A DNA stretch of 9,451 bases from Crocinitomicaceae bacterium (GCA_003512365.1 DORI01000020.1:1-9451); one strand, 5' to 3'; numbered from the stretch's first letter, positions 1-7,769 are shown. Notes: generated by a model not told the origin, from the letters alone. Numbers and translations: made by a program.

Positions 1-63
1 CGAAAGGTGTTTTATAATTTATATAAATTTAGCCTTTTTTTAAATTGCAAGTATTGGTTTTGC

Positions 64-1743
64 CTACCTTATTACAAGCACCCTTTGCTGTATAATATTC
101 TCGTCCTTAGCAGCTCTAACAAAATAAATAGAACTTCCTAATTCACTTAAATCTATGATATAACCTTGGTTCATTTTAACGTTTAAAGCGCTTTTCACAA
201 TGCGCCCGTTTAAATCCATAATTTCCAAAGAATACAAATCAGGTGAATCAAGCCAAATTTCAAAATGCCCTTGATTTGGATTGGGGAAAATCACCAATTC
301 ACTGGATTCATATTGTTCAGGGATTACAAGGTACTCAGAACTTTTGTGGATAGTATCATTGCATGCAATTGTAGTTGTGTTGATAGAATAGTTTCCAGGA
401 AGGGTATATTCATGCATTATATTTTGATTGCCAGAGGCATACACGGTATCACTTGAATTATCTCCCCAATTAACAATTGTATAGTCGTAATAAGAGGAAT
501 AATTTGTCAATGAAAGTACGTTCTCACCAATGCCACTCATTACAATGGAATCTTTAGGGTGCTCAAAATATCCCAAGCAATTGGTGCGCATGAGCCAGCC
601 GTCTTGGGTGTTGTTTGGAGAATCAGGAAAAACGAATCCGGATATTAAGAGGTCACCGTTTTCTAATTCCTTGATATCTGTGAGATAATTGTCATTATTC
701 CTAAGTTTTAATATCCTTGTCCAAAGACTATCACCATTTTGATTCATTTTAAAAATCCTTGCGATAGGGTAATCTACAGGAGAATCATTCTCATAAGTAG
801 TGCCCCCCATTACTATTGACCCATCCGATAGCTCAATGGAGTGCGATAAATCACTTTGAGCATGGGGAGTGACCAAGCGAAATAGTGATTTTTCCCAAAT
901 CAACTCCCCAACGCTATTTAATCGCATTATAAAAGATTCGTATTTGTTGGAAGCATACTCTCTACAACCGCTTACATGTATTTCATTATTCGAAATGGAA
1001 ATTGCATTGCCACCATCGTAATAAGGTCCACCGAAGGTTTTTTCCCAAACAATATTTCCATCGTGGTCAACACAAATTAACCATAGATCAATCTCATTAA
1101 ATAAATGATCTTTATTACCAGCTGAAATTAAAAAGTTATCGAGATGAGGCACAATTTTAATCGCTCCGTCATAAGTAGAATAATTAAAAGTTTTTTCCCA
1201 GAGTATATTTCCGTTTTGATCTATTTTTACCAACAAACCATCTCGATTCCCAAGGGTCGTTATTTTACTTCCAGTAATTAAAAAATTACCATCATTCGTG
1301 GGCAAAATACATTCGAATTCTGACCAATACAATTGCTCAAAATATACAGAGTCGAGGAGTATATTTCCATCTAACGTGAACTTCAAAAAATTGGAATATG
1401 CCTTATTGTTCTTATAATATGCTCCACATGAAAAAAGCATATTATTAATGATGTGAATATTATTAGCGATTCCACCATAAATATCAATGGTATCTCTGCC
1501 GTATCTAAAACTTCGAATTGTGTCACCATTTTGATTATTGATAAAAGTGTAAGTGTTAGACCGTTTACCATTTGCATCACGTAAAAATCCGGTAAGTATT
1601 GACGTATCTTGATTTAAAATAAAGAGGTCTTCATTTGCATTAATTGAATTTTCAATATCAATGGTTTTATTATAATAATTTGACTGTGCTTGTGAAAAAG
1701 CACTAACCCAGATATAGAGCAGTAATATACAATTTTTAAGCAT
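64..1743 (-). CDS. Secreted WEKTFGG-repeat protein with PKD domain and T9SS type A sorting domain
   Basis: The 559-residue product begins with a signal peptide (about residues 1-20, ending FSQAQ), so it should cross the inner membrane by Sec. Residues about 120-390 hold five spaced copies of a motif like 'DxxGNIxWEKTFGG' (near 124, 175, 226, 276 and 334). Such repeats are typical of beta-propeller-like surface proteins in Bacteroidota. Residues about 398-472 look like a PKD domain (VNWGDNSSD, then HEYTLPGNYSI). Residues about 482-559 are a T9SS type A sorting domain (IFPNPNQGHFEI, IMDLNGRIV, GSSIYFVRA), which predicts export through the type IX system and anchoring or release at the cell surface. 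The ATG directly follows the TAA of the upstream beta-helix gene with no bases between, so translation may be coupled. No enzymatic motif is visible; the exact role is unknown. Confidence 0.9.
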   Translation of the reverse strand: MLKNCILLLYIWVSAFSQAQSNYYNKTIDIENSINANEDLFILNQDTSILTGFLRDANGKRSNTYTFINNQNGDTIRSFRYGRDTIDIYGGIANNIHIINNMLFSCGAYYKNNKAYSNFLKFTLDGNILLDSVYFEQLYWSEFECILPTNDGNFLITGSKITTLGNRDGLLVKIDQNGNILWEKTFNYSTYDGAIKIVPHLDNFLISAGNKDHLFNEIDLWLICVDHDGNIVWEKTFGGPYYDGGNAISISNNEIHVSGCREYASNKYESFIMRLNSVGELIWEKSLFRLVTPHAQSDLSHSIELSDGSIVMGGTTYENDSPVDYPIARIFKMNQNGDSLWTRILKLRNNDNYLTDIKELENGDLLISGFVFPDSPNNTQDGWLMRTNCLGYFEHPKDSIVMSGIGENVLSLTNYSSYYDYTIVNWGDNSSDTVYASGNQNIMHEYTLPGNYSINTTTIACNDTIHKSSEYLVIPEQYESSELVIFPNPNQGHFEIWLDSPDLYSLEIMDLNGRIVKSALNVKMNQGYIIDLSELGSSIYFVRAAKDENIIQQRVLVIR

Positions 1744-4020
1744 TTATTTTGAAACTATTATTCGTTCGGTCAATCTAATCTCAGTTTCATCAATAAGGGT
1801 TTTAATCTTCAAAAGGTAAATCCCATGATCCAAATCAGACAAATCAATAGTTACTGAGCTGGTTGCTGATTGACTTTCGTAGAGTAATCGTCCCTCCAAA
1901 TTGAAAACCAAAATTGAATTAATTACTGCTGTACTTTCGGAGATAATTAAATCAAATACCCCTGTAGAAGGATTGGGATAAACACTCATAGAAACGGATT
2001 CTTCCGGCAAAGGAACCCATTTCTCTTGTTGAATTGGCTGCGTAATTATTTTTGTCCCATCGAAATCGTAGGCATCAACATAGGGATGATTTTTATTTAT
2101 AAAGTGTATAATGGAGGAAGCATAACCGGACATGGAATTTCGTTGATCAACTGTGTTTTTTATTTCCTGAAGTTCAGAGGGTGTCAGGCTAAAAAAACCA
2201 CCGGCACTGTTTGAAATCGGTAATAGCAATGAATAAAAATCATAAAATGCCTGAAGTTCATTTGCTTCCTCGAGCTTACTTGCTTGAATGGTTGAAATAT
2301 AAGTTAAAATTTCTGACAAGTAATTCTGAGCGGAACTTTGATCCATTTGAATTAGAATAGGAACCATTAATTTCTTCTCTTCTATACTTAAACGCTCTGT
2401 AAGGGCGAATGAAACACTATCTAGATAATTTGAATCCAGATATACTTTTAATAAATCATTCGATGCCAAACGCAATTCATTTTCGTAGTGATGAATCAAT
2501 TTGTCTAATCGATCTAAAGGACTTTCTCCGCAGGCAATGGCCATCAATTGGTTCTTAACAGCATTTGACATAGTTGAATTGACAATTCCATTGCAGACCT
2601 CAGGTTTAAAAGCAGCATTATCCTCTAGAATTTGTTTTTTAATGACACTGGGCATATTTTTATTGATAACGGCTAACTGATTTTGTTGACTTAAATAGGG
2701 TTCGATGCTGTCAAGTTGTGATTTTAAATTATTAGCGTCTATGCTATTAGCGATTAATTGTTGAATCTCAAGGGAGTTGCCACCATCTACCTTATTTTGG
2801 AGAAAGGTTATTTGACTTTTATCTTCCTCGATTTTAACTAGTTTATCAACACTGCTTCCAATGGTTGTAATTGTCGATGGACATGCTTCACCTCTAATAT
2901 ATATAGGGGTGTTCTCGCAAGGAACGCCAAGAATAATTCCATTAATACAACTTGTATCAAACCCAACATCTGCTTGTGGATAAGAGTTATATTCGAAAGA
3001 AGTAGAACTTGTATTACGCAACTGATTAAAAGATGTATTGTTACAAATCCCATAAAATTCATTTGCTTGAGGTAATGTTGCTGGAACATATTGAAGACCA
3101 ATACCACAATCTCCTTGCACCGCCAACACCCCATTTGCCATATGAATATCAGCAAAACTTACTGAGGTTTGTTTATAAAAACGGTTACAATCAATCTCCA
3201 AAGTTGTATTGGATCCTGCCACTTGGGTTCCAATGGATAAGTTTAAATAATCATTACGATAATTTGACACTCCACCACCACCGACATCGCTATTATTCAT
3301 GAAAACGCCAATACTACGGCCTGTTGTGTTGTATAAGCCATAAAAAACATTGCCCTCAATTTTAATTGCAGAAGCGGCGGTGGCATAAATTCCAAAACCA
3401 TATTTTGTTTCACCTGGAATGGCTGAAAATGGCACATTAAAGGTTGATCTTATTATTTCCCCAAATTGTGCTCCTTCAATTCTAATCCCGTATAAATTAT
3501 TCGTAAAAAGTGCATTATCTACTGTGAATGAAGCGCCATTTACTCCCGATGTCGATATGCCAGTGTACAAGTTATGAAATTCATTTTTTATTTGATTGAC
3601 CAAAAGACATCCAGAAGCAGATATAATTGGGGTATTACAACCGGGATTTATTGTGAAAGCAGCATCTATGGCGACGATTCCTATACCTCTGTCTATTTCA
3701 GATACATTAAGTCTTAAGTTTTCAAATTTATTTCCGAGAATACTAATATTTCTGGTATTCCACATGGTGATTTGCGCATATGGGTTAATAAAACTTCCTC
3801 CATCGCCGAAATTATTATCGGTAGTAAACGTACAATTGGAAATACCTCCTAAATCGTTTGTCGGATTTCCTTGAATATTTACGGGTAGGTATTTCATAAA
3901 CTCAAAGGACCTGTAGTTATTAGTAAATTGACAATTCATTGCTCTAACAATTCCGCCTCCAGTTCTGCTCCAATTTATCGATAAATCAGCGTTTCTCCCA
4001 ACAGTTGAAACGGGATACAA
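1744..4020 (-). CDS. Right-handed beta-helix repeat protein with T9SS sorting domain, N-terminally truncated
   Basis: The 758-residue frame has no signal peptide. It opens at a TTG (4020-4018) inside a large palindrome, and an in-frame TAG lies just upstream at 4038-4036. Residues about 10-350 are rich in Asn/Gly/Ile rungs such as 'GIxxxGxxFxNN' (NCQFTNNYRSFEF, NISILGNKFENL, GIRIEGAQFGEI), as in parallel beta-helix surface proteins. Residues about 380-650 are predicted mainly helical. Residues 681-758 form a T9SS type A sorting domain (YPNPSTGVFDLI, FNLEGRLLYES, LDHGIYLLKI). A protein needing T9SS should carry a Sec signal, so the 5' part of the gene appears to be missing, presumably with leading beta-helix rungs. 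Nearby alternative starts are Met28 and Met42, neither of which restores a signal. The rest of the frame is intact over more than 2.2 kb, so the truncation may be recent. It is probably non-functional for export; a pseudogene label would also be fair. Confidence 0.75.
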   Translation of the reverse strand: MYPVSTVGRNADLSINWSRTGGGIVRAMNCQFTNNYRSFEFMKYLPVNIQGNPTNDLGGISNCTFTTDNNFGDGGSFINPYAQITMWNTRNISILGNKFENLRLNVSEIDRGIGIVAIDAAFTINPGCNTPIISASGCLLVNQIKNEFHNLYTGISTSGVNGASFTVDNALFTNNLYGIRIEGAQFGEIIRSTFNVPFSAIPGETKYGFGIYATAASAIKIEGNVFYGLYNTTGRSIGVFMNNSDVGGGGVSNYRNDYLNLSIGTQVAGSNTTLEIDCNRFYKQTSVSFADIHMANGVLAVQGDCGIGLQYVPATLPQANEFYGICNNTSFNQLRNTSSTSFEYNSYPQADVGFDTSCINGIILGVPCENTPIYIRGEACPSTITTIGSSVDKLVKIEEDKSQITFLQNKVDGGNSLEIQQLIANSIDANNLKSQLDSIEPYLSQQNQLAVINKNMPSVIKKQILEDNAAFKPEVCNGIVNSTMSNAVKNQLMAIACGESPLDRLDKLIHHYENELRLASNDLLKVYLDSNYLDSVSFALTERLSIEEKKLMVPILIQMDQSSAQNYLSEILTYISTIQASKLEEANELQAFYDFYSLLLPISNSAGGFFSLTPSELQEIKNTVDQRNSMSGYASSIIHFINKNHPYVDAYDFDGTKIITQPIQQEKWVPLPEESVSMSVYPNPSTGVFDLIISESTAVINSILVFNLEGRLLYESQSATSSVTIDLSDLDHGIYLLKIKTLIDETEIRLTERIIVSK

Positions 4021-4074
4021 ACAGGCGCTAGGCGGCTAACACGAATGTACGTTTGCCGCTTGCGCTTGTTTGTG
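4016..4074. repeat. Large imperfect palindrome (long hairpin) between metalloprotease and beta-helix genes
   Basis: Arms 4016-4043 and 4050-4074 pair around the loop AATGTA (4044-4049). I count 22 Watson-Crick pairs and two G-T pairs, with one mismatch (4029/4061). Three single-base bulges (4031, 4037, 4040) all lie on the same arm. The core is GC-rich in an AT-rich background. The outer arm covers the first two codons of the truncated beta-helix frame. It lies 21 bases past the metalloprotease stop, so it could also help end transcription of that gene, but no T-run follows on either strand. It could be a dispersed palindromic element or a recombination scar; its class is not known to me. Confidence 0.7.
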
Positions 4075-4095
4075 GTTATGAACAGTAATAATCAA

Positions 4096-5529
4096 TTATT
4101 GCTTCACAATTCTTGAGATAAAAACTTCTTCTCCAACTGTAAACTTAATAATATAGAAACCATTTTGAAGTTTTGAAGAGTTTATTTCCAAATCTCGATT
4201 TAATTCAAGATAAGTGTAATTATTTAGTATTATTCCTTTGCCATTCAAATCAGTAATTTCAACCAACACTCTTTCTGTATTTTCATATTCATTTAGAGTC
4301 TCAATCGAAATACTGAATAAATCGGTAAATGGATTCGGATAAATTTTAAATATTGATTCTGAAAGTGAAGATTGAATATCCGATTGAAGCGATGTTTCAA
4401 ATTCCTCTTTTGAAATATCAACTCGGAAACCTTCATTTTCATAATATTCAACAACTGATTCTACGGCTTTTGCTTGTGTTTCTCCAGCCTTGCAAATGTT
4501 TTCTATAATTAACAATGCCCTACATCCTTCTATTGCATCGAAACCAGGAAGAACAATTATCTCATCTTCTGCCCTGAATGCTCCTTTTCCCGGTGATTGA
4601 ATATTAACATCCTGAAGAGTCAATGTGCCTTTTGCCTCTTGGACAATATCGTTAATCGTTATTCCGAGAAAAATGTTAAATGGGATATTCTGAAAAGCGA
4701 TTGTCCTATCAAACGGTACCAAACGCTGTTGAAGATCAGAAGTTTGATCTATAACTCCATACATCCTTTCTTTTTGACCATCCGTAAAAGTTGTTCTACA
4801 ATTCAAGTTTTCAGCATACATCATGAAATTATTTTCCAATACGGACACGTTATAACTCACACTACATGGATATTGACACGCTGTTGTTAAATATTTACAA
4901 GAATAAGTTGCAGCTGGAGTGTCTTCTACAAGATCTCCACAAGTTGAAGAATTTGAGCCATCAGGATTTTCAATACAAATAGATTCTTCAAATGCATGAT
5001 ATAAGCCCATAATATGTCCCATTTCATGGGGAAATGTAGACTGTTGGAACTTTACATTCTGAATGATAATCCCATTTCCGGGTATAGTATTCACCCTTCC
5101 GTTAAAAGCGTATTGTGAGGTAGATTCATGAATGATATACACATCAATCCCGTCGGAATGAGCATTAATTTGAAACAATTCTGAAGATTCTTGATCAGCA
5201 GCTGCTACACTGAAAAAGTCAAAATTATAAAAATCATTGTCATCAATATAATCAGTACCAGACCACACAAAACAAATATTACTCGAAATAAAAGAAGAAT
5301 TCAAAAAATTGTGTGCATTTGCAATTGATGTATAATCAGTTGATGGCTTTTTACCATTATTTTTTCGAATGATATGATAATACACCTTAAAAGTGTAACT
5401 CGTAAAAGTTGTTTTTTGATTGTTTACAAAAATGGGAGGACTAGGAAATAAGACATCGCATTCTTTTTGCGAAAATGCATTTGTGTTTACGAAAATCACA
5501 AATAGCATAAGTTTTAAGATTTTTTTCAT
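4096..5529 (-). CDS. Secreted M43 (pappalysin-like) zinc metalloprotease with T9SS sorting domain
   Basis: The 477-residue protein has a signal peptide (about residues 1-20, MKKILKLMLF onward). The zinc-binding motif HExxHxxGxxH is complete: HEMGHIMGLYH, with His168, Glu169, His172 and His178. It is followed by the M43-type 'CGDLVEDTP' segment (197-205) and the Met-turn region NNFMMY (233-238). Cysteines at 185, 197, 211, 218, 222 and 244 suggest disulfides, fitting an extracellular enzyme. Residues about 295-350 look like a small repetitive beta module ('GKGAFRAEDEIIVLPGFDAIEG') often found before T9SS tails. Residues about 394-477 are a T9SS type A sorting domain (FKIYPNPFTDLF, ITDLNGKGI, LQNGFYIIKF). 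The family (cytophagalysin, ulilysin, PAPP-A) cleaves peptide bonds; the substrate cannot be told. The ATG lies two bases after the stop of the beta-barrel gene, so the two are probably co-transcribed and translationally coupled. Confidence 0.93.
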   Translation of the reverse strand: MKKILKLMLFVIFVNTNAFSQKECDVLFPSPPIFVNNQKTTFTSYTFKVYYHIIRKNNGKKPSTDYTSIANAHNFLNSSFISSNICFVWSGTDYIDDNDFYNFDFFSVAAADQESSELFQINAHSDGIDVYIIHESTSQYAFNGRVNTIPGNGIIIQNVKFQQSTFPHEMGHIMGLYHAFEESICIENPDGSNSSTCGDLVEDTPAATYSCKYLTTACQYPCSVSYNVSVLENNFMMYAENLNCRTTFTDGQKERMYGVIDQTSDLQQRLVPFDRTIAFQNIPFNIFLGITINDIVQEAKGTLTLQDVNIQSPGKGAFRAEDEIIVLPGFDAIEGCRALLIIENICKAGETQAKAVESVVEYYENEGFRVDISKEEFETSLQSDIQSSLSESIFKIYPNPFTDLFSISIETLNEYENTERVLVEITDLNGKGIILNNYTYLELNRDLEINSSKLQNGFYIIKFTVGEEVFISRIVKQ

Positions 5530-5531
5530 AG

Positions 5532-6194
5532 TTAAAAGTTGAATTTAAATGAAATTGAAAAATATGAACTCTTATTTATCTGACTTGGATATGGACTAAA
5601 TGGTTTAGGTATATGCATTAACGTCGGTGCTATATATTTCAAATAAGTATTTGCGTTAATTCCTAATTCATATTTGCTAAAAAAAACATATGAAATACCT
5701 AATCTACCGTAAATATTAAACTTGGTTTCGTATTCCATTCGACTTGGATTCTTCCAAAATGAATTATGCTGCAATGTTTGTTGATCTATTTCCCCATAAA
5801 ATGAATTTTTGCCTCCTATCAAAAAAGTTGGAGCTATGTCTATATTCACGTTTATGTTTTTAACAGGGCAAAAATCCACGAAACGATAGGATAGTATAAC
5901 TTGCAAATAATACAAATGAAGATTATCACGTCTTGCCACTTCATCAGTAGGTCCGATGGGTTCCAAGCCTTGTTTTACCAACTGAATGCGATTGATTCCC
6001 AAACCAATACCAAAATTTTTAAAGAATCTATTGTAACTCAAATCAGTAGAGCCCAAATCAAAATAGATTCTACTATCCCCGAAATTGAATAAACTTTGGT
6101 TAAATTGTATGCTGTTTTTCAACGATTTAGTTGATTGAGCAACAATATTAAAACACATGCAAATCAAAAATAATATAAAAGTAATATTCTTCAT
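5532..6194 (-). CDS. Putative outer-membrane beta-barrel protein
   Basis: This 220-residue protein has a signal peptide (about residues 1-19, cleaved before Gln20 in NIVAQ). It is rich in alternating hydrophobic/aromatic strands and ends with a C-terminal Phe (FSISFKFNF), the usual terminal signature of outer-membrane barrels inserted by the BAM machinery. Segments such as GIGLGINRIQLV, YYLQVILSYRFV, FNIYGRLGISYVFF and YELGINANTYLKY look like transmembrane strands separated by short turns and longer loops, suggesting about eight strands. No family motif or enzymatic residue was recognised. It sits between the tail-fibre-like gene (33 bases upstream) and the metalloprotease (2 bases downstream), so it likely belongs to the same transcript. 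A porin-like or scaffold role for the surface proteins beside it is only a guess. Confidence 0.8.
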   Translation of the reverse strand: MKNITFILFLICMCFNIVAQSTKSLKNSIQFNQSLFNFGDSRIYFDLGSTDLSYNRFFKNFGIGLGINRIQLVKQGLEPIGPTDEVARRDNLHLYYLQVILSYRFVDFCPVKNINVNIDIAPTFLIGGKNSFYGEIDQQTLQHNSFWKNPSRMEYETKFNIYGRLGISYVFFSKYELGINANTYLKYIAPTLMHIPKPFSPYPSQINKSSYFSISFKFNF

Positions 6195-6227
6195 AAATGA
6201 CGTATTAACCTATGGGTTCAATTACTT

Positions 6228-7367
6228 TTATTGTTCTTTGATCAATTCAATTTCTGCTTGCATTTTCTCGATTAATTTTTGCTGCTCAATTAGATATAAA
6301 GTTAATTCCTCAACTTTCTCCATCATGATTCTATTCGTCTCACCCAAATCAATTCCTTCGGTTTGAACTTCGGATGCAATAGGAACATTTGGTAAGTGCC
6401 CATTTTGAAGGATATAGGCTTCCAATTGATTCAATGGTAATAACTGATAAGTTGGTTTGAATACATAATCTGGCCATGCAGCATCAAGATTAACGCGAAT
6501 TTGGCGGGCATAAATGTTTCCATTGTTGTTTATCTGGAATAACTTTCTATTTTGGTTTTCAATAAGGAATGCAACAGAAGAGTTTGTATTTGGAAGATTT
6601 GTTTTTAAGTGGAAAAAACCTACTTGATTTGCCGTATTTGGGTCTACATTGATCCCAATTTTCTGTGTTTGCAGATTCAATGATTGTAGATAGTTTGTAT
6701 TTAATAAACCAGAAGAATTAAGATTGAATAAATTATTTGTCCCTGATAAAATAGACATCAATGAATAAGCAGTTGCTGGTGAAGAGTTGATTTTCAGACT
6801 TAAATAATCAGTTGCTGTTATTGGATTGGAAAATCCTAGTGCAAGTCTTGTCGAATAAGTCGTTCCAGAAACATCCAAAGCAACTCTTGGATTCCATCTA
6901 TTGATTCCTACTTTTGCATCATAGCAATGCCCCGTATAAATACTATGGTTAGGATTGTCATATGTCCAATATGTTCCAGTGTAAACAGGGTTTCCTGACA
7001 TATCTACTAAACATGGTGGAATTTCTAACGGGCTAGCAGTAGGCAAACTTTTGGGAGTTGAAACCACTGTTCCGTCAGACTTTATCATTAAAGTACTAAA
7101 AATATCATTCGGACCTGTTTCTGATATATTTGGTAAAATCAAATTACCGTCGACTTTTAAATCATTACCTAATCTCGTGTTTCCAATAACACTTACAGAA
7201 TCAACAGTAAGTGTTGAGTCAATCCTAGCTGTACCGTTTACCTGTAATTTATCGGTTGGAGTTGTAGTTCCAATTCCTACATTACCGTTTGTCGGTAATA
7301 CATTTGATTGAGCATTTACATTAGTTAATTGTAAAAATGCTCCGATAAATAAAATTTTTTTAATCAT
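6228..7367 (-). CDS. Tail-fibre-like surface protein with S74-like C-terminal region
   Basis: The 379-residue protein has a signal peptide (about 1-19, NVNA before Gln20). The mature N-terminus carries the motif 'NVGIGTTTPTDKLQVNG' (29-45), with looser copies at 153-168 (VGINRWNPRVALDVSG) and 236-243 (KIGINVDP). These repeats mark trimeric, fibre-like surface proteins of Bacteroidota that resemble phage tail-fibre stalks. The C-terminus has 'WPDYVFKPTYQLLPLNQLEAYI' features (298-319), then HLPNVP and GIDLGE (about 324-343), and a coiled coil (about 345-379). This ending is characteristic of the same group and related in layout to the peptidase S74 chaperone region, but the catalytic Ser/Lys pair of S74 was not identified. 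No T9SS tail is present, so its route to the surface is unclear. It is the first gene of the probable three-gene transcript; a -7-like site lies 124 bases upstream. Confidence 0.85.
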   Translation of the reverse strand: MIKKILFIGAFLQLTNVNAQSNVLPTNGNVGIGTTTPTDKLQVNGTARIDSTLTVDSVSVIGNTRLGNDLKVDGNLILPNISETGPNDIFSTLMIKSDGTVVSTPKSLPTASPLEIPPCLVDMSGNPVYTGTYWTYDNPNHSIYTGHCYDAKVGINRWNPRVALDVSGTTYSTRLALGFSNPITATDYLSLKINSSPATAYSLMSILSGTNNLFNLNSSGLLNTNYLQSLNLQTQKIGINVDPNTANQVGFFHLKTNLPNTNSSVAFLIENQNRKLFQINNNGNIYARQIRVNLDAAWPDYVFKPTYQLLPLNQLEAYILQNGHLPNVPIASEVQTEGIDLGETNRIMMEKVEELTLYLIEQQKLIEKMQAEIELIKEQ

Positions 7368-7490
7368 GTTTTCTTAAGTTATAAATAGTTTAACGATTTA
7401 GTTCTGGTTGAAGTTAATGTTTTTTTAGGTGTTCAGCCTCATCATTGTCTCTTGAACGAAATATCATAAAAGGGTCAAATAATTCTCCAC

Positions 7491-7498
7491 CAAATCTA
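7491..7498 (-). promoter_or_regulatory. Bacteroidota -7-like promoter element for the tail-fibre-like gene
   Basis: On the minus strand this reads TAGATTTG, an exact match to the Bacteroidota -7 consensus TAnnTTTG. It lies 124 bases upstream of the ATG at 7367, which implies a 5' leader of a little over 100 bases. No good TTG element is visible at the usual distance upstream, so this is a weak call resting on one half of the promoter. Confidence 0.35.
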
Positions 7499-7647
7499 CC
7501 CAGACAATTAAAGCCACTTTTTCAGTCCGTTTACTTAATTTATTTTGAATAGCTATAAATGTGACACTTGAAACCAAATGAAAAAAGCATTTTGATGTTT
7601 TTGTGAGTGTTTTATTCACTTTCATTTTTAGCATTTCTACTGAAAAT

Positions 7648-7667
7648 AAATAGTATAAATACTATTT
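7648..7667. promoter_or_regulatory. AT-rich perfect inverted repeat, possible operator
   Basis: Arms AAATAGTAT (7648-7656) and ATACTATTT (7659-7667) are perfect complements around two bases. Further pairing of 7645-7646 with 7669-7670 follows one mismatch, and a T-run ends at 7670. No gene ends nearby, so a terminator role is unlikely. Its place about 125 bases before the small-protein gene, between the two divergent promoters, fits a binding site for a dimeric regulator. Chance is possible in DNA this AT-rich. Confidence 0.4.
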
Positions 7668-7708
7668 TTTAAGGTGGTATTTAAAACGCAGTAACTAGAT
7701 TTCGTATG

Positions 7709-7723
7709 CGTTAGCGTTTGCGC
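7709..7723 (+). repeat. GC-rich motif similar to one arm of the 4016-4074 palindrome
   Basis: CGTTAGCGTTTGCGC aligns with the arm CGTTTGCCGCTTGCGC at 4050-4065 at 13 of 16 columns, with one gap. Both stand out as GC-rich patches in AT-rich intergenic DNA. This copy lacks a full pairing arm. It may be a decayed half of the same repeat family or a coincidence. Confidence 0.3.
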
Positions 7724-7728
7724 AACCC

Positions 7729-7750
7729 CATGCAACTAAATTTATGCATG
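7729..7750. promoter_or_regulatory. Inverted repeat CATGCA-N10-TGCATG, possible operator at the signalling promoter
   Basis: The arms 7729-7734 and 7745-7750 are perfect complements separated by ten bases, roughly one helical turn. The spacer contains the smaller palindrome TAAATTTA (7737-7744), whose centre is one base from that of the outer repeat. It sits just upstream of the -7-like element at 7762 and covers the place where the -33 element would lie, so a bound regulator could control the operon. The operon's own response regulator would be a natural candidate. Confidence 0.45.
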
Positions 7751-7761
7751 ATCCAGATTCT

Positions 7762-7769
7762 TACATTTG
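7762..7769 (+). promoter_or_regulatory. Bacteroidota -7-like promoter element for the signalling operon
   Basis: TACATTTG matches TAnnTTTG exactly and lies 22 bases before the ATG at 7792, giving a short leader. A clear TTG at the -33 position is absent, and the 7729-7750 inverted repeat occupies that place, as might be expected for a promoter needing an activator. The sequence before the start is A/T-rich with no Shine-Dalgarno, usual for this phylum. Confidence 0.5.

Noticed and set aside
1..63. Terminator after the WEKTFGG-repeat gene
   Set aside because: A 14-base AT palindrome (16-29) and a T-rich stretch are present, but there is no GC-bearing stem followed by a T-tract in the right order.
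2838..3302. Two open frames overlapping the beta-helix gene in other frames
   Set aside because: They are shadows within a long coding frame and show no motifs.
4016..4074. Calling the palindrome a rho-independent terminator
   Set aside because: The stem is strong, but neither strand has a T-run after it, and it extends into the next reading frame.
4016..4080. Calling the palindrome an integron attC site
   Set aside because: The one-sided bulges are suggestive, but the outer ends do not show the paired RYYYAAC and GTTRRRY boxes, and no integrase or cassette array is visible. Kept only as a hypothesis.
6157..6366. Plus-strand frame across the gap between the barrel and fibre genes
   Set aside because: It is antisense to two well-supported genes, has an unconvincing composition and no promoter.
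7400..7650. Small RNA or small peptide gene in the intergenic region
   Set aside because: No stable GC-bearing stem, terminator or ORF longer than a few codons with a plausible start was seen.
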